DNA of 64,000 nucleotides from Natronospira proteinivora. GTDB lineage: Bacteria; Pseudomonadota; Gammaproteobacteria; Natronospirales; Natronospiraceae. A model generated the notes under the pieces. The model saw only the letters and a program-made list of their open reading frames with translations. It did no database searches and was not told the DNA's origin. Positions 10,328 to 19,132 of the stretch are shown one piece after another. Position numbers and translations under genes: made by a program. The first letter of the stretch is position 1. Each line of letters begins with the position of its first letter. Where the stretch lies: contig NZ_JALJYF010000001.1 of the NCBI RefSeq assembly GCF_024170465.1, positions 930,001-994,000 of the forward strand, in the 5' to 3' direction.

Positions 10328-12250
10328 TCAATCCTCCAAACGACGACCAAGCCGTGCGACATCATCCGCGAGCGTCTTGGCGAATTCATCCCGGCTCATG
10401 CTGCCGAGATCCTCGCCCGCCCGGGTTCGCACGGCGACGTGGTCAGTATCCATCTCTCGATCCCCGACAACAATGAGCCAGGGCACTCTCTGGATGGTGT
10501 GTTCGCGAATTTTAAAGCCGATCTTCTCGTTTCTCAAGTCCGTATCCACTCGAAAGCCCTGATTGGCAAGGGATTCGGCCACTTTTTTCGAATATTCGGC
10601 CTGCCGATCGGTGATATTGAGTACCACCGCCTGGGTGGGAGCCAGCCAGGTGGGCAGGTTTCCGGCGTATTCCTCGATCAGAATGCCGATAAATCGTTCC
10701 AGCGAGCCCAGAATCGCCCGATGCAGCATCACCGGGGTCTTTTTCTCCCCGTTTTCCGCGACATACTGGGCGCCGAGGCGCTCAGGCATGGAGAAATCCA
10801 GCTGCATGGTGCCCAGCTGCCAGACCCGCCCCAAGCAGTCCCGCAGGGAAAATTCGATCTTGGGACCATAAAAGGCGCCCTCCCCCGGCTGCAGGCGCCA
10901 GTCCAGGTCGGTTTCACTCAGCGAGGCTTCCAAAGCGGCCTCGGCCTCGTCCCAGACGGCATCGGAGCCGACCCGCTTGGCCGGCCGGGTGGACAGCGCC
11001 ACCATCACGTCGGTGAAGCCGAAATCGGCGTACACCTCGTAGAGCAGTTCAATAAAGGCCGAGACCTCCGATTGAACCTGCTCTTCGGTGCAGAAGATAT
11101 GGGCATCGTCCTGCACGAAGTTCCGCACCCGCATCAGGCCGTGCAGGGTGCCGGAGGGCTCGTTGCGGTGGCAGGAGCCGAACTCGGCCATCCGCAAGGG
11201 CAAATCCCGGTAGCTGCGCAGGCCATGGTTGTAGATCTGCACATGGGCCGGGCAATTCATGGGCTTGATGGCGAATTCCCGATCCTCGGAACCGGTGACG
11301 AACATGTCATCCCGGAACTTTTCCCAGTGACCGGATTTTTCCCAGAGACTGCGGTCGATGATCTCCGGGGTATGCACCTCGGTATAGCCGGCCCGGCGCA
11401 GCTTGGCCCGCAGGTAATCCTGGATTTCGGTATAGATCCGCCAGCCCTTGTCGTGCCAGAAGATCATGCCCGGGGCTTCTTCCTGGGTGTGGAAGAGGTC
11501 AAACAGCTTGCCGAAGCGCCGATGATCCCGCTTCTTGGCCTCTTCCAGTCGCTTCATGTACTGCTTGAGGCCCTTCTTGTCGCCCCAGGCGGTGCCATAG
11601 ATGCGCTGCAGCATTTCATTGTTGGCATCCGCCCGCCAATAGGCGCCAGCCAGCTTGGTCAGCTTGAAGGCCTTGCAGAAGCGGGTATTGGGCACATGGG
11701 GCCCACGGCACATGTCGATGTATTCCTGGTGGTAATAGAGGGCCATTTCCTGGACCTCAGGCATGTCTTCCACCAGGGCTACCTTGTAATCCTCGCCCCG
11801 CTCCTTGAAGATCCTGAGCACCTCATCCCGGGGCGTGACCTTCTTGACCACCTCGTATTCCTGATCGATCAGCTCTTTCATCCGGGCCTCGATCTTTTCC
11901 AGATCGTCCGGGGTAAAGCCCGGATCGTAGCGGATGTCGTAGTAGAAACCGTCTTCGATTACCGGGCCGATGGCCATCTGGGCCTCGGGGTAAAGCTGCT
12001 TCACCGCATGCCCTACCATGTGGGCACAAGAGTGGCGGATAATCTCCAGACCTTCTTCATCCCGGGGGGTGATGATCTGCAGCTCGGCATCATCGCTGAT
12101 GACGTCACAGGCATCCCTGAGCTCGCCATTCACTTTCCCGGCCAGGGTGGCCTTGGCCAGACCGGGGCCAATACCGGCGGCCACCTCGGCAATGGAGACG
12201 GGCTGATCGAATTCACGGCGGGAGCCATCGGGAAGGGTAATCACGGGCAT
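10328..12250 (-). CDS. thrS: Threonyl-tRNA synthetase
   Basis: A 640-residue class II synthetase that charges tRNA-Thr. In order: TGS domain ([15 protein letters not shown] start), SAD editing domain with [10 protein letters not shown] near 72-81, a catalytic core with MNCPAH and the zinc-site region, and a C-terminal anticodon-binding domain. I use the ATG at 12250, preceded by GAGG at ten bases; upstream in-frame starts add 30 residues without family support. It heads the infC-rpmI-rplT cluster. Confidence 0.98.
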   Translation of the reverse strand: MPVITLPDGSRREFDQPVSIAEVAAGIGPGLAKATLAGKVNGELRDACDVISDDAELQIITPRDEEGLEIIRHSCAHMVGHAVKQLYPEAQMAIGPVIEDGFYYDIRYDPGFTPDDLEKIEARMKELIDQEYEVVKKVTPRDEVLRIFKERGEDYKVALVEDMPEVQEMALYYHQEYIDMCRGPHVPNTRFCKAFKLTKLAGAYWRADANNEMLQRIYGTAWGDKKGLKQYMKRLEEAKKRDHRRFGKLFDLFHTQEEAPGMIFWHDKGWRIYTEIQDYLRAKLRRAGYTEVHTPEIIDRSLWEKSGHWEKFRDDMFVTGSEDREFAIKPMNCPAHVQIYNHGLRSYRDLPLRMAEFGSCHRNEPSGTLHGLMRVRNFVQDDAHIFCTEEQVQSEVSAFIELLYEVYADFGFTDVMVALSTRPAKRVGSDAVWDEAEAALEASLSETDLDWRLQPGEGAFYGPKIEFSLRDCLGRVWQLGTMQLDFSMPERLGAQYVAENGEKKTPVMLHRAILGSLERFIGILIEEYAGNLPTWLAPTQAVVLNITDRQAEYSKKVAESLANQGFRVDTDLRNEKIGFKIREHTIQRVPWLIVVGDREMDTDHVAVRTRAGEDLGSMSRDEFAKTLADDVARLGRRLED

Positions 12251-12332
12251 GATTGTCTGTCCTCTTTCAGTGGTGGCCTGTACGAGGGGCCACTTGGTTC
12301 TCGAGTGGGTCATTGACGACCCCGAAAATAAA

Positions 12333-12364
12333 GAAAGCATCGCGGCAGGGCCTGCGATGCTTTC
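12333..12364 (-). terminator. Hairpin between tRNA-Val and thrS
   Basis: GAAAGCATCGC at 12333-12343 pairs perfectly with GCGATGCTTTC at 12354-12364. On the minus strand it is followed by a T-rich stretch, so it can terminate the tRNA-Val transcript or act as an attenuator ahead of thrS. Confidence 0.75.
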
Positions 12365-12375
12365 TCGGGAAAGCG

Positions 12376-12395
12376 GGTAGTCGCGAATGGATTTG
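12376..12395. repeat. Imperfect copy of the tRNA-Val 3' end
   Basis: GGTAGTCGCGAATGGATTTG here matches the 3' end of the tRNA-Val gene at 12446-12465 (17 of 20 bases), exactly 70 bases apart in the same orientation. It may be a decayed tandem tRNA duplicate or an old attachment-site scar. Confidence 0.6.
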
Positions 12396-12444
12396 CTTAT
12401 GCCACCGCACTACGAATCGACGCCTAAGCATCGGTTCAAAAAAC

Positions 12445-12521
12445 TGGTAGTCGCGAGTGGACTCGAACCACCGACCCCCACCATGTCAAGGTGGTGCTCT
12501 AACCAGCTGAGCTACGCGACT
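12445..12521 (-). tRNA. tRNA-Val (GAC)
   Basis: A 77-base cloverleaf on the minus strand with acceptor AGTCGCG/CGCGACT, anticodon stem CCACC/GGTGG around loop TTGACAT (anticodon GAC), T-loop TTCGAGT and encoded CCA. A consensus-like promoter lies 19 bases upstream, and a hairpin terminator lies downstream. Confidence 0.97.
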
Positions 12522-12539
12522 ATCGGGCAACCGCGCAAC

Positions 12540-12567
12540 ATTTTACAGTCTTCCGCGCTGCTGTCAA
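12540..12567 (-). promoter_or_regulatory. Sigma-70 promoter of tRNA-Val
   Basis: On the minus strand, a perfect -35 TTGACA (12562-12567), a 16-base spacer and -10 TAAAAT (12540-12545) sit just before the tRNA. Confidence 0.8.
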
Positions 12568-12781
12568 AGGCTTTCCCGGGCGCGGAGCCCCCCACCCCGT
12601 TTACGGCCGGCGCCTCAGGGCATCCAGCGCTCCTGAACAATGTCATCAGCCACGTCATTACTGCAATGGCAGATTTTGGGCCCATCCCAAGGCCAATTAC
12701 TTCGCAACATGTCGCCAAGCATCAATTAAGCGCTAATATACCCCCTTGTAGTCACGACAGTACGCAAAAAAGGGGGGAAAC

Positions 12782-13933
12782 ATGTTTGCATTACTTGCTA
12801 AACGAATCAGTGTCTTAGGGGTACTAGCCGCGATTATAGCTTTGGTTGGCTGTGAGTTGCCGTCGAACGACGGACAAGCCGGGTCTGAATATCCCTTCCG
12901 GATACAGGCACTCGGCGAGCTGACCCTCGAACAAGCGGAATCGGGAATCCTTGGTCGCTCGGACACCATCAACGCCCGAGACGGTTCTTACTACAAGGTC
13001 TATGCCATCGAAGCCGAGAAAGACGACCTTCTGCGCTTCAAGGCCCGCTCGGATGCCTTCACCCCCGTGCTCAGCCTTTTCACCCTTGATGGAACGCCAC
13101 TGGGTAGTACGGCCATGGATGGGTACATGGAGAACCAAGCAGCCAGCCTGATCCAGAAGGTCACAAGTAGCGGCCGCTACTTGGTGGTCCTATCAGGTAA
13201 CCATGCCGGTGATATGGGTAGCTTCAATCTGCAGATGGAGACCCTCAGTACCGATGGTGTCCTTGATTTTCCCGGGTCAGTCACCGGCGCGCTGTATTCA
13301 GGGGAGGCGCATCACCCCACCCGGGGCACACCCATGCGAGTCTACCCCATCAGCCTGGAGGAAGATGCGGCCTTGGATATCCGCCTGGATTCAGACGATT
13401 TCGATGCTTACTTGACCTTGATCGAACAACCGAACAGTCGCGTCGTGGTAGAGGACGATGATAGTGGCGAAGGACTCAATGCCCGAATCATGACCCGTCT
13501 ACCGGCAGGTGATTACGAGATTTTGGCAACCTCGCTGGGAAATACCGGCATGTTCACCTTGAGCGCCGATATTGCCGATGTCCCTGAGGTACCTGAATTC
13601 GTATTCGGTGAATCCTACCAGGGTCACCTGGGTTTCAACCGCCAACCCGTCCCTGACACGCACCGGACCGGCCAGCCCCTGCGATTTGTGGTTGAGGAAC
13701 GCGGTGAGCTGACAGCCACGATGACCTCGATGGAACTGGATACCTACCTGGTTCTAACGGATGACAGCAACACGGTGATCAGCTTCAACGATGATGCGGT
13801 CGACATGGGAACCAACTCCAAGATCGTGGAAACCTTGGATCCGGGGGAATACGTCCTCTGGGCGACTTCCTATGGCGGCAATGAATCCGGTCGTTTCCAA
13901 ATAGATACTGATCTAAAACCGCAGCCGGAGTAA
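12782..13933 (+). CDS. Lipoprotein with repeated pre-peptidase C-terminal (PPC)-like domains
   Basis: A 383-residue protein with a lipoprotein signal peptide (lipobox LVGC, lipidated C24), so it is probably an outer-membrane or periplasmic lipoprotein. The rest is three related beta-rich units of roughly 110 residues. Each has the PPC-like pattern of a Y-x-V-Y/F-x-V start, a D-Y/F-D/T-x-Y-L-T/V-L core and a closing Y-x-x-x-A-T-S. Such domains usually flank secreted proteases, but there is no catalytic domain here, so the function is unknown. A strong GGGGGG ribosome site lies before the ATG, and a terminator follows. The gene forms a single unit. Confidence 0.75.
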   Translation: MFALLAKRISVLGVLAAIIALVGCELPSNDGQAGSEYPFRIQALGELTLEQAESGILGRSDTINARDGSYYKVYAIEAEKDDLLRFKARSDAFTPVLSLFTLDGTPLGSTAMDGYMENQAASLIQKVTSSGRYLVVLSGNHAGDMGSFNLQMETLSTDGVLDFPGSVTGALYSGEAHHPTRGTPMRVYPISLEEDAALDIRLDSDDFDAYLTLIEQPNSRVVVEDDDSGEGLNARIMTRLPAGDYEILATSLGNTGMFTLSADIADVPEVPEFVFGESYQGHLGFNRQPVPDTHRTGQPLRFVVEERGELTATMTSMELDTYLVLTDDSNTVISFNDDAVDMGTNSKIVETLDPGEYVLWATSYGGNESGRFQIDTDLKPQPE

Positions 13934-13956
13934 CATCAAGAAAAGCCGTTTTATCG

Positions 13957-13994
13957 AGGCCATCCGATCTTGGGATCGGATGGCCTTTATTTTT
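13957..13994 (+). terminator. Terminator after the PPC lipoprotein gene
   Basis: A perfect 13-base-pair stem, AGGCCATCCGATC at 13957-13969 with GATCGGATGGCCT at 13974-13986, followed by TTATTTTT. It may also serve the convergent AAA ATPase gene. Confidence 0.9.
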
Positions 13995-13998
13995 AAAG

Positions 13999-15516
13999 TC
14001 AGTCTGCCGGCACTGTTCGTTCCGCGGCCCAGGCCCTCAGCGATTCGATGCTTTCACGCCGGACCACGGACAAGGGCCGGGTGTCGGCAATGGCCTTGCG
14101 AATCCCCTCACTGTCCGGTGCCCCGCCGTTGGCATAGGCGGCATAACAGGCGGACACCACGGCCTGTTCCAGCTCCGCGCCGGAATAGCCTTCGCTGACA
14201 TCCGCCAGCCTATCCAGGTCATAATCGTCTGGATCCAGCTCACGGCGTTGCAGGTGTATGGCAATCACGGACTGGCGTACTGACCGGCTGGGCAGATCCA
14301 CAAAAAAGATTTCATCGAAACGACCCTGGCGGACCATCTCTGGCGGCAGTTTCTCAATGTCATTGGCGGTGGCGACCAAAAATACCGGCTTGCCCCGCTC
14401 TGCCATCCAGGTGAGAAAGCTGCCCAACATCCGCTGGGACGTTCCGCCATCCGTATCCGAAACGGACATGCCCTTCTCGATCTCATCCAGCCACAACACG
14501 CAAGGCGCCATCAGCTCGGCGCTGGCGAGGGATTCGCGTAGATTGCGCTCACTCTCGCCATGGTATTTGTTATACAGCGCTCCGCAATCCAGGCGCAGCA
14601 AGGGCACGCCAAAGACCCCGGCCACGGCCCTGGCCGCCAGGGATTTGCCACAACCCTGCACCCCCAGCAGCAGAATCCCCCGGGGCATATCCAGGCCGGG
14701 GGGCGGCTCGCCCTTGGCGAAGATAGGGGCCCGCTGATTCAACCAGTCCTTGAGACGCGACAGGCCCGCTACCTGGGCAAAGCTTTCCGTCTCCATCTCG
14801 AAGCTTAGGACTCCGCCCGGGTCCAGCATGCGGAACTTGGCCTCCATGACATCGGGCAGATCTTTCTCCGTCAGAGCCCCGTCGTTCCAAATGGCGTTGC
14901 GGGCCAGACGACGAGCATCCTTCATGGGCAGGCCACGAAGATTGTTGATCAACAGGTTCAGGGCCCGGCGGCTGGCCTTCACCCGCTGACCATGATTGTG
15001 CTCGGCCCAGGCCTGGCCCTCCTCCCGGACCATGTACTCCAGTTCCTCTTCCGTGGGCACGGACAGATCAAAGGGCACGGCCAGGGGCTGCAACTCCCGG
15101 GGAAGATCCAGCTCCGGGCTGATCATGACCACATTGGGTGCACCGGGGGATGCGGCCCGAGCCACTTCCCGCAACAAGCGAACATGGATGGGGTTGTCCA
15201 GGTAAGGGTGGAAATCCATCAGCAGAAACACGCCCGGCTCCTGGCGATCGCGGATGTAGCGCAGCACGGCCTCCGGGGAATTCACGTCATCGTCGACGGG
15301 CGCATCCATGTCCAGCCGTTCCAGGCCGCCAGCCGCCGTCCACCGAAACAGCGGCCGGAACACCTCACGCAGGGTATGACGAAATAACTGTTCGGCCCGC
15401 AGCTCGTCCCGGGTCTCCATGGTGATCAGGCCATTGCCAGCCCGGAGCTGCACCGCCAGCTCATGCTTGTCGGCCTTCAGGCTCCCCACCGGTGGTTTCA
15501 CAGCGCTCTGACTCAT
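13999..15516 (-). CDS. Ycf46-like AAA+ ATPase
   Basis: A 505-residue protein. The N-terminal 250 residues resemble the Ycf46 family region (PGVFLLMDFHPYL near 94-106). A single AAA+ module follows with Walker A GVQGCGKS at 285-292, Walker B VLWLDEIEKG with D344/E345, sensor ATAND and an arginine-finger region RQGRFDE. Ycf46 proteins occur in plastids, cyanobacteria and many bacteria; their client is not established. The gene has no obvious operon partner: uvrB starts further upstream on the same strand, and the lipoprotein gene is convergent. Confidence 0.85.
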   Translation of the reverse strand: MSQSAVKPPVGSLKADKHELAVQLRAGNGLITMETRDELRAEQLFRHTLREVFRPLFRWTAAGGLERLDMDAPVDDDVNSPEAVLRYIRDRQEPGVFLLMDFHPYLDNPIHVRLLREVARAASPGAPNVVMISPELDLPRELQPLAVPFDLSVPTEEELEYMVREEGQAWAEHNHGQRVKASRRALNLLINNLRGLPMKDARRLARNAIWNDGALTEKDLPDVMEAKFRMLDPGGVLSFEMETESFAQVAGLSRLKDWLNQRAPIFAKGEPPPGLDMPRGILLLGVQGCGKSLAARAVAGVFGVPLLRLDCGALYNKYHGESERNLRESLASAELMAPCVLWLDEIEKGMSVSDTDGGTSQRMLGSFLTWMAERGKPVFLVATANDIEKLPPEMVRQGRFDEIFFVDLPSRSVRQSVIAIHLQRRELDPDDYDLDRLADVSEGYSGAELEQAVVSACYAAYANGGAPDSEGIRKAIADTRPLSVVRRESIESLRAWAAERTVPAD

Positions 15517-15549
15517 CCTGCCCCCTTTAATCCGATAAAACGTTAACGG

Positions 15550-17568
15550 CTATCCTGCCTGCTCCGACGGCATGTTCAAGACATCGGTCTTGATCCGGGC
15601 AATTTCGTCCCGGAGGGTGGCCGCTTCTTCAAACTCCATATTGCGAGCATGTTCATACATCTGCTTTTCAAGCTTCTTGATTTTCTGCATGGCCTGTTCC
15701 GGATTCATGGCCTGATAACGCCGGGCGGTATCCGCCACCCGCTTGGCCCGCTGCATGGCTGGTGCCTTGTCGGCATGGGCCCCTTCCATGACATCGGCGA
15801 TCTTTTTCTGAATGCCCTTGGGTGAGATGCCATGGGCTTCGTTATGGGCCAGCTGCTTTTCCCGGCGCCGCTGGGTTTCGGCCATGGCCCTTTCCATGGA
15901 GCCGGTCATCCGGTCGGCATAGAGAATGGCGGTGCCGTTCACATTACGCGCCGCCCGGCCCATGGTCTGGATCAGGGAACCCTCTGAGCGCAAAAAGCCT
16001 TCCTTGTCGGCATCCAGTATGGCCACCAGGGAGACTTCCGGGATATCCAGCCCCTCCCGCAGGAGGTTGATCCCCACCAGCACATCAAATTCCCCCAGCC
16101 GCAGATCCCGGATCAGCTCGGTCCGCTCTACCGTGTCGATATCCGAATGCAGATAGCGTACCCGGGTGCCGTGTTCGGCCAGGTATTCGGTCAAATCCTC
16201 GGCCATGCGCTTGGTGAGCGTGGTAACCAGTACCCGCTCGCCTTTTTGTATGCGTTTCCCCGCCTCGGAGAGCAGATCGTCCACCTGAGAGCTGGCCGGG
16301 CGCACATCCACCTCCGGGTCCACCAGGCCGGTGGGCCGGACCACCTGTTCCACCGTCTGGCCGGCGTATTTCTTCTCATAGGGGCCGGGTGTGGCGGAAA
16401 TATACAGGCTCTGGGGCATCAGGTGCTCGAATTCCTCGAACTTCAGGGGCCGGTTATCCAGCGCAGAAGGCAGGCGGAATCCGTATTCCACCAGAGTTTC
16501 CTTGCGGGAGCGGTCGCCCTTGTACATGCCGCCCAGCTGGGGAATGGTCACATGACTTTCGTCCAGCACCAGCAGGGCATCCTTGGGCAGATACTCGAAC
16601 AGCGTCGGCGGCGGCTCCCCCGGCCCGCGGCCGGACAGATGCCGGGAGTAGTTCTCGATCCCGCTGCAGTAGCCCAGCTCATTGATCATCTCCAGATCGA
16701 ATCGGGTGCGTTGCTCCAGGCGCTGAGCCTCCACCAATTTATCGGCCTTGCGCAGCTGCTCGAGGCGCTCGCCCAGCTCCACCTTGATCTTCTCCATGGC
16801 GGCCAGCAGCTTGTCCCGGGGCGTCACATAGTGGGTGGTGGGATAGACCGTGAATCGGGGCAGTTTGCGCAGGATCTCGCCGGTGAGGGGGTCAAACAGG
16901 CTCAGGCCCTCGATTTCATCGTCGAACATCTCTACCCGCAGGGCCTCGCGCTCGGATTCCGCCGGGAAGATGTCGATGACCTCCCCGCGTACCCGGTAGG
17001 TCCCCGGCTGCAGATCAATCTCATTGCGGTTGTACTGCAGCTCGGCCAGGCGGCGCAGCAGGGAGCGTTGATCAATGCGATCACCCCGGTCCAGGTGAAT
17101 CACCATCTTGAGATAGGCGTCGGGGTCCCCCAGACCGTAGATGGCCGAAACCGTGGCCACAATCACGGCATCCCGCCGCTCCATCAGGGCCTTGGTAGCC
17201 GACAGGCGCATCTGCTCGATGTGCTTGTTGATGGAGGCATCCTTCTCGATGAAGGTGTCCGAGGAAGGCACATAGGCCTCGGGCTGGTAGTAATCATAGT
17301 AGGAGACGAAGTACTCCACGGCGTTATTGGGAAAGAAGTCCCGCAATTCGCCATAGAGTTGGGCCGCCAGAGTCTTGTTCGGCGCCATCACCAGAGTCGG
17401 CCGCTGTTGGGTCTGGATCACATTGGCCACGGTGAAGGTCTTGCCCGAACCGGTCACCCCCAGCAGGGTCTGGCTTGCCAGGCCGTTGGCAATGCCTTCA
17501 TTGAGCTGTCGTATGGCCGCGGGCTGGTCGCCGGCGGGCTGGTAATCACTGATCAGTTCAAATGCCAT
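15550..17568 (-). CDS. uvrB: Excinuclease ABC subunit B
   Basis: A 672-residue helicase-like damage verifier of nucleotide excision repair, handed DNA by UvrA and recruiting UvrC. It begins [16 protein letters not shown], with Walker A GVTGSGKT near 39-46, a beta-hairpin region [10 protein letters not shown] and a C-terminal UVR motif ([11 protein letters not shown]) that binds UvrC. I place the start at the ATG at 17568; 26 extra upstream codons have no family counterpart. It is divergent from the aminotransferase gene. Confidence 0.98.
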   Translation of the reverse strand: MAFELISDYQPAGDQPAAIRQLNEGIANGLASQTLLGVTGSGKTFTVANVIQTQQRPTLVMAPNKTLAAQLYGELRDFFPNNAVEYFVSYYDYYQPEAYVPSSDTFIEKDASINKHIEQMRLSATKALMERRDAVIVATVSAIYGLGDPDAYLKMVIHLDRGDRIDQRSLLRRLAELQYNRNEIDLQPGTYRVRGEVIDIFPAESEREALRVEMFDDEIEGLSLFDPLTGEILRKLPRFTVYPTTHYVTPRDKLLAAMEKIKVELGERLEQLRKADKLVEAQRLEQRTRFDLEMINELGYCSGIENYSRHLSGRGPGEPPPTLFEYLPKDALLVLDESHVTIPQLGGMYKGDRSRKETLVEYGFRLPSALDNRPLKFEEFEHLMPQSLYISATPGPYEKKYAGQTVEQVVRPTGLVDPEVDVRPASSQVDDLLSEAGKRIQKGERVLVTTLTKRMAEDLTEYLAEHGTRVRYLHSDIDTVERTELIRDLRLGEFDVLVGINLLREGLDIPEVSLVAILDADKEGFLRSEGSLIQTMGRAARNVNGTAILYADRMTGSMERAMAETQRRREKQLAHNEAHGISPKGIQKKIADVMEGAHADKAPAMQRAKRVADTARRYQAMNPEQAMQKIKKLEKQMYEHARNMEFEEAATLRDEIARIKTDVLNMPSEQAG

Positions 17569-17696
17569 GGAACAATAATCCAATGCCCCCGGTCGGGCCT
17601 CGCTTTCGCCCGGGTGGGGGCCTCCGTTAGAATATGGGAACTTCATCCGCGGATCGCCCGCGGTTCATTCCGACAGAATAACAAGGCAAAGGGTTC

Positions 17697-18884
17697 ATGA
17701 GCGATTTCCTTTCAGAGCGCGTCCAACGACTGCAGCCCTCCCCCACCCTGGCGGTGACTCAAAAAGCGGCGGAATTGCGTGCCGCGGGCCAGGACATCAT
17801 CGGCCTCGGGGCCGGGGAGCCCGATTTCGACACCCCTGACAACATCAAGGAAGCCGCCATCCAGGCCATTCGCGATGGCGCGACCAAGTATACCGCCGTG
17901 GACGGCACCCCTGAGCTCAAGCAGGCGGTGATCGACAAATTCAAGCGCGACAACCAGCTGGACTACGAGCTTAACCAGATTCTGGTCTCCACCGGCGCCA
18001 AACAGAGCCTGTTCAATCTCTGCCAGGCCGTGGTCAATCCGGGTGATGAGGTGATCATCCCCGCACCCTATTGGGTCTCCTACCCGGCCATGGTGGAAAT
18101 CGCCGGCGGCAAGCCGGTCTTTATCACCGCCGATTGGGACCAAGATTACAAGATCACCCCCAAGCAGCTGGAAGCGGCCATCACGGACAAGACCCGCCTG
18201 GTGATGCTCAACAGCCCCTCCAACCCCACGGGCTTGGCCTATACCCGGGCCGAATTCCAGGCCCTGGCCGAGGTGCTGGAAGCGCATCCCAAGCTGCTGA
18301 TCGCCACCGATGACATGTACGAGCATATTCTCTGGGCCGATGAGCCCTTCAGCACCCTGCTGAACGTAGCCCCGGGTCTCTACGACCGTACCGTGGTCTT
18401 CAACGGCGTCTCCAAGGCCTACGCCATGACCGGCTGGCGGATCGGCTACGCCGGCGGACCGGCTGAAGTCATCGGGGCCATGAAAAAAGTCCAGGGCCAG
18501 TCCACCTCCAATCCGGCTGCGGTAAGCCAGGCCGCTGCCCGGGAAGCGCTGGACGGCGATCAAAGCAAGGTCACGGAAATGGTCAAGGCCTTCAAAGAAC
18601 GCCATGACCGGGTCCATCAACTGCTCTCCGATATGCCTGGGGTACGGGTGAAACCCTCCATGGGTACCTTCTACAGTTTCCCCGATTTCCGGGAGGCTAT
18701 TGAAAAGCTCGACGGCGTGGATGACGACAAGGCCCTGGCCGAGTACCTGCTCAAGGAAGCTGGCGTGGCCCTGGTCCCGGGTTCGGCATTCGGACTGCCC
18801 GGTCACATGCGGCTGTCCTTCGCTACTGATATGGCGACCCTGGAAGATGCCTGCGGTCGTATTCACCGGGCCCTGAAATCATAG
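17697..18884 (+). CDS. Pyridoxal-phosphate aspartate aminotransferase (class I)
   Basis: A 395-residue fold-type I aminotransferase of the bacterial AspC Ib type that moves the amino group between aspartate and 2-oxoglutarate. GLGAGEPDFDTP near 37-48, the NPSNPTG-type motif SPSNPTGLAY and the PLP lysine in NGVSKAYAMTGWR are all present. It is divergent from uvrB with a 128-base gap. The sequence supports the class firmly; exact substrate range (Asp versus aromatic or prephenate) cannot be read. Confidence 0.92.
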   Translation: MSDFLSERVQRLQPSPTLAVTQKAAELRAAGQDIIGLGAGEPDFDTPDNIKEAAIQAIRDGATKYTAVDGTPELKQAVIDKFKRDNQLDYELNQILVSTGAKQSLFNLCQAVVNPGDEVIIPAPYWVSYPAMVEIAGGKPVFITADWDQDYKITPKQLEAAITDKTRLVMLNSPSNPTGLAYTRAEFQALAEVLEAHPKLLIATDDMYEHILWADEPFSTLLNVAPGLYDRTVVFNGVSKAYAMTGWRIGYAGGPAEVIGAMKKVQGQSTSNPAAVSQAAAREALDGDQSKVTEMVKAFKERHDRVHQLLSDMPGVRVKPSMGTFYSFPDFREAIEKLDGVDDDKALAEYLLKEAGVALVPGSAFGLPGHMRLSFATDMATLEDACGRIHRALKS

Positions 18885-18909
18885 GGAAAGCCGAAATACG
18901 GCCGACGGG

Positions 18910-18938
18910 TTGACGAAAACGGGCATGCCGAATAAGAT
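18910..18938 (+). promoter_or_regulatory. Sigma-70 promoter of tRNA-Asn
   Basis: -35 TTGACG at 18910-18915, a 17-base spacer and -10 TAAGAT at 18933-18938, placed 33 bases before the tRNA. Confidence 0.75.
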
Positions 18939-18971
18939 ACGCATCCCGTTCGCGAGGACGGCCCAGTTTAT

Positions 18972-19047
18972 TCCCCGGTAGCTCAGTTGGTAGAGCGGGT
19001 GACTGTTAATCACTAGGTCGGCGGTTCGAGCCCGTCCCGGGGAGCCA
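18972..19047 (+). tRNA. tRNA-Asn (GTT)
   Basis: A 76-base cloverleaf with acceptor TCCCCGG/CCGGGGA, anticodon stem GGTGA/TCACT around loop CTGTTAA (anticodon GTT), T-loop TTCGAGC and encoded CCA. Confidence 0.97.
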
Positions 19048-19063
19048 GAATTAGCGGTATTCG

Positions 19064-19099
19064 AAAAGGCCTTGCGTCGTTGCGACGTGAGGCCTTTTT
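19064..19099 (+). terminator. Terminator of tRNA-Asn
   Basis: GGCCTTGCGTCG pairs with CGACGTGAGGCC (two G-T pairs), flanked by A-runs on the left and TTTTT on the right. Confidence 0.85.
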
Positions 19100-19132
19100 C
19101 GTTGGCAGCAGCACAAAGGGGTGGGTTGCGTC

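Noticed and set aside
9800-12316. An 838-residue open frame on the plus strand opposite infC and thrS
   Set aside because: It mirrors both genes across their boundary and has no start site or recognisable motif.
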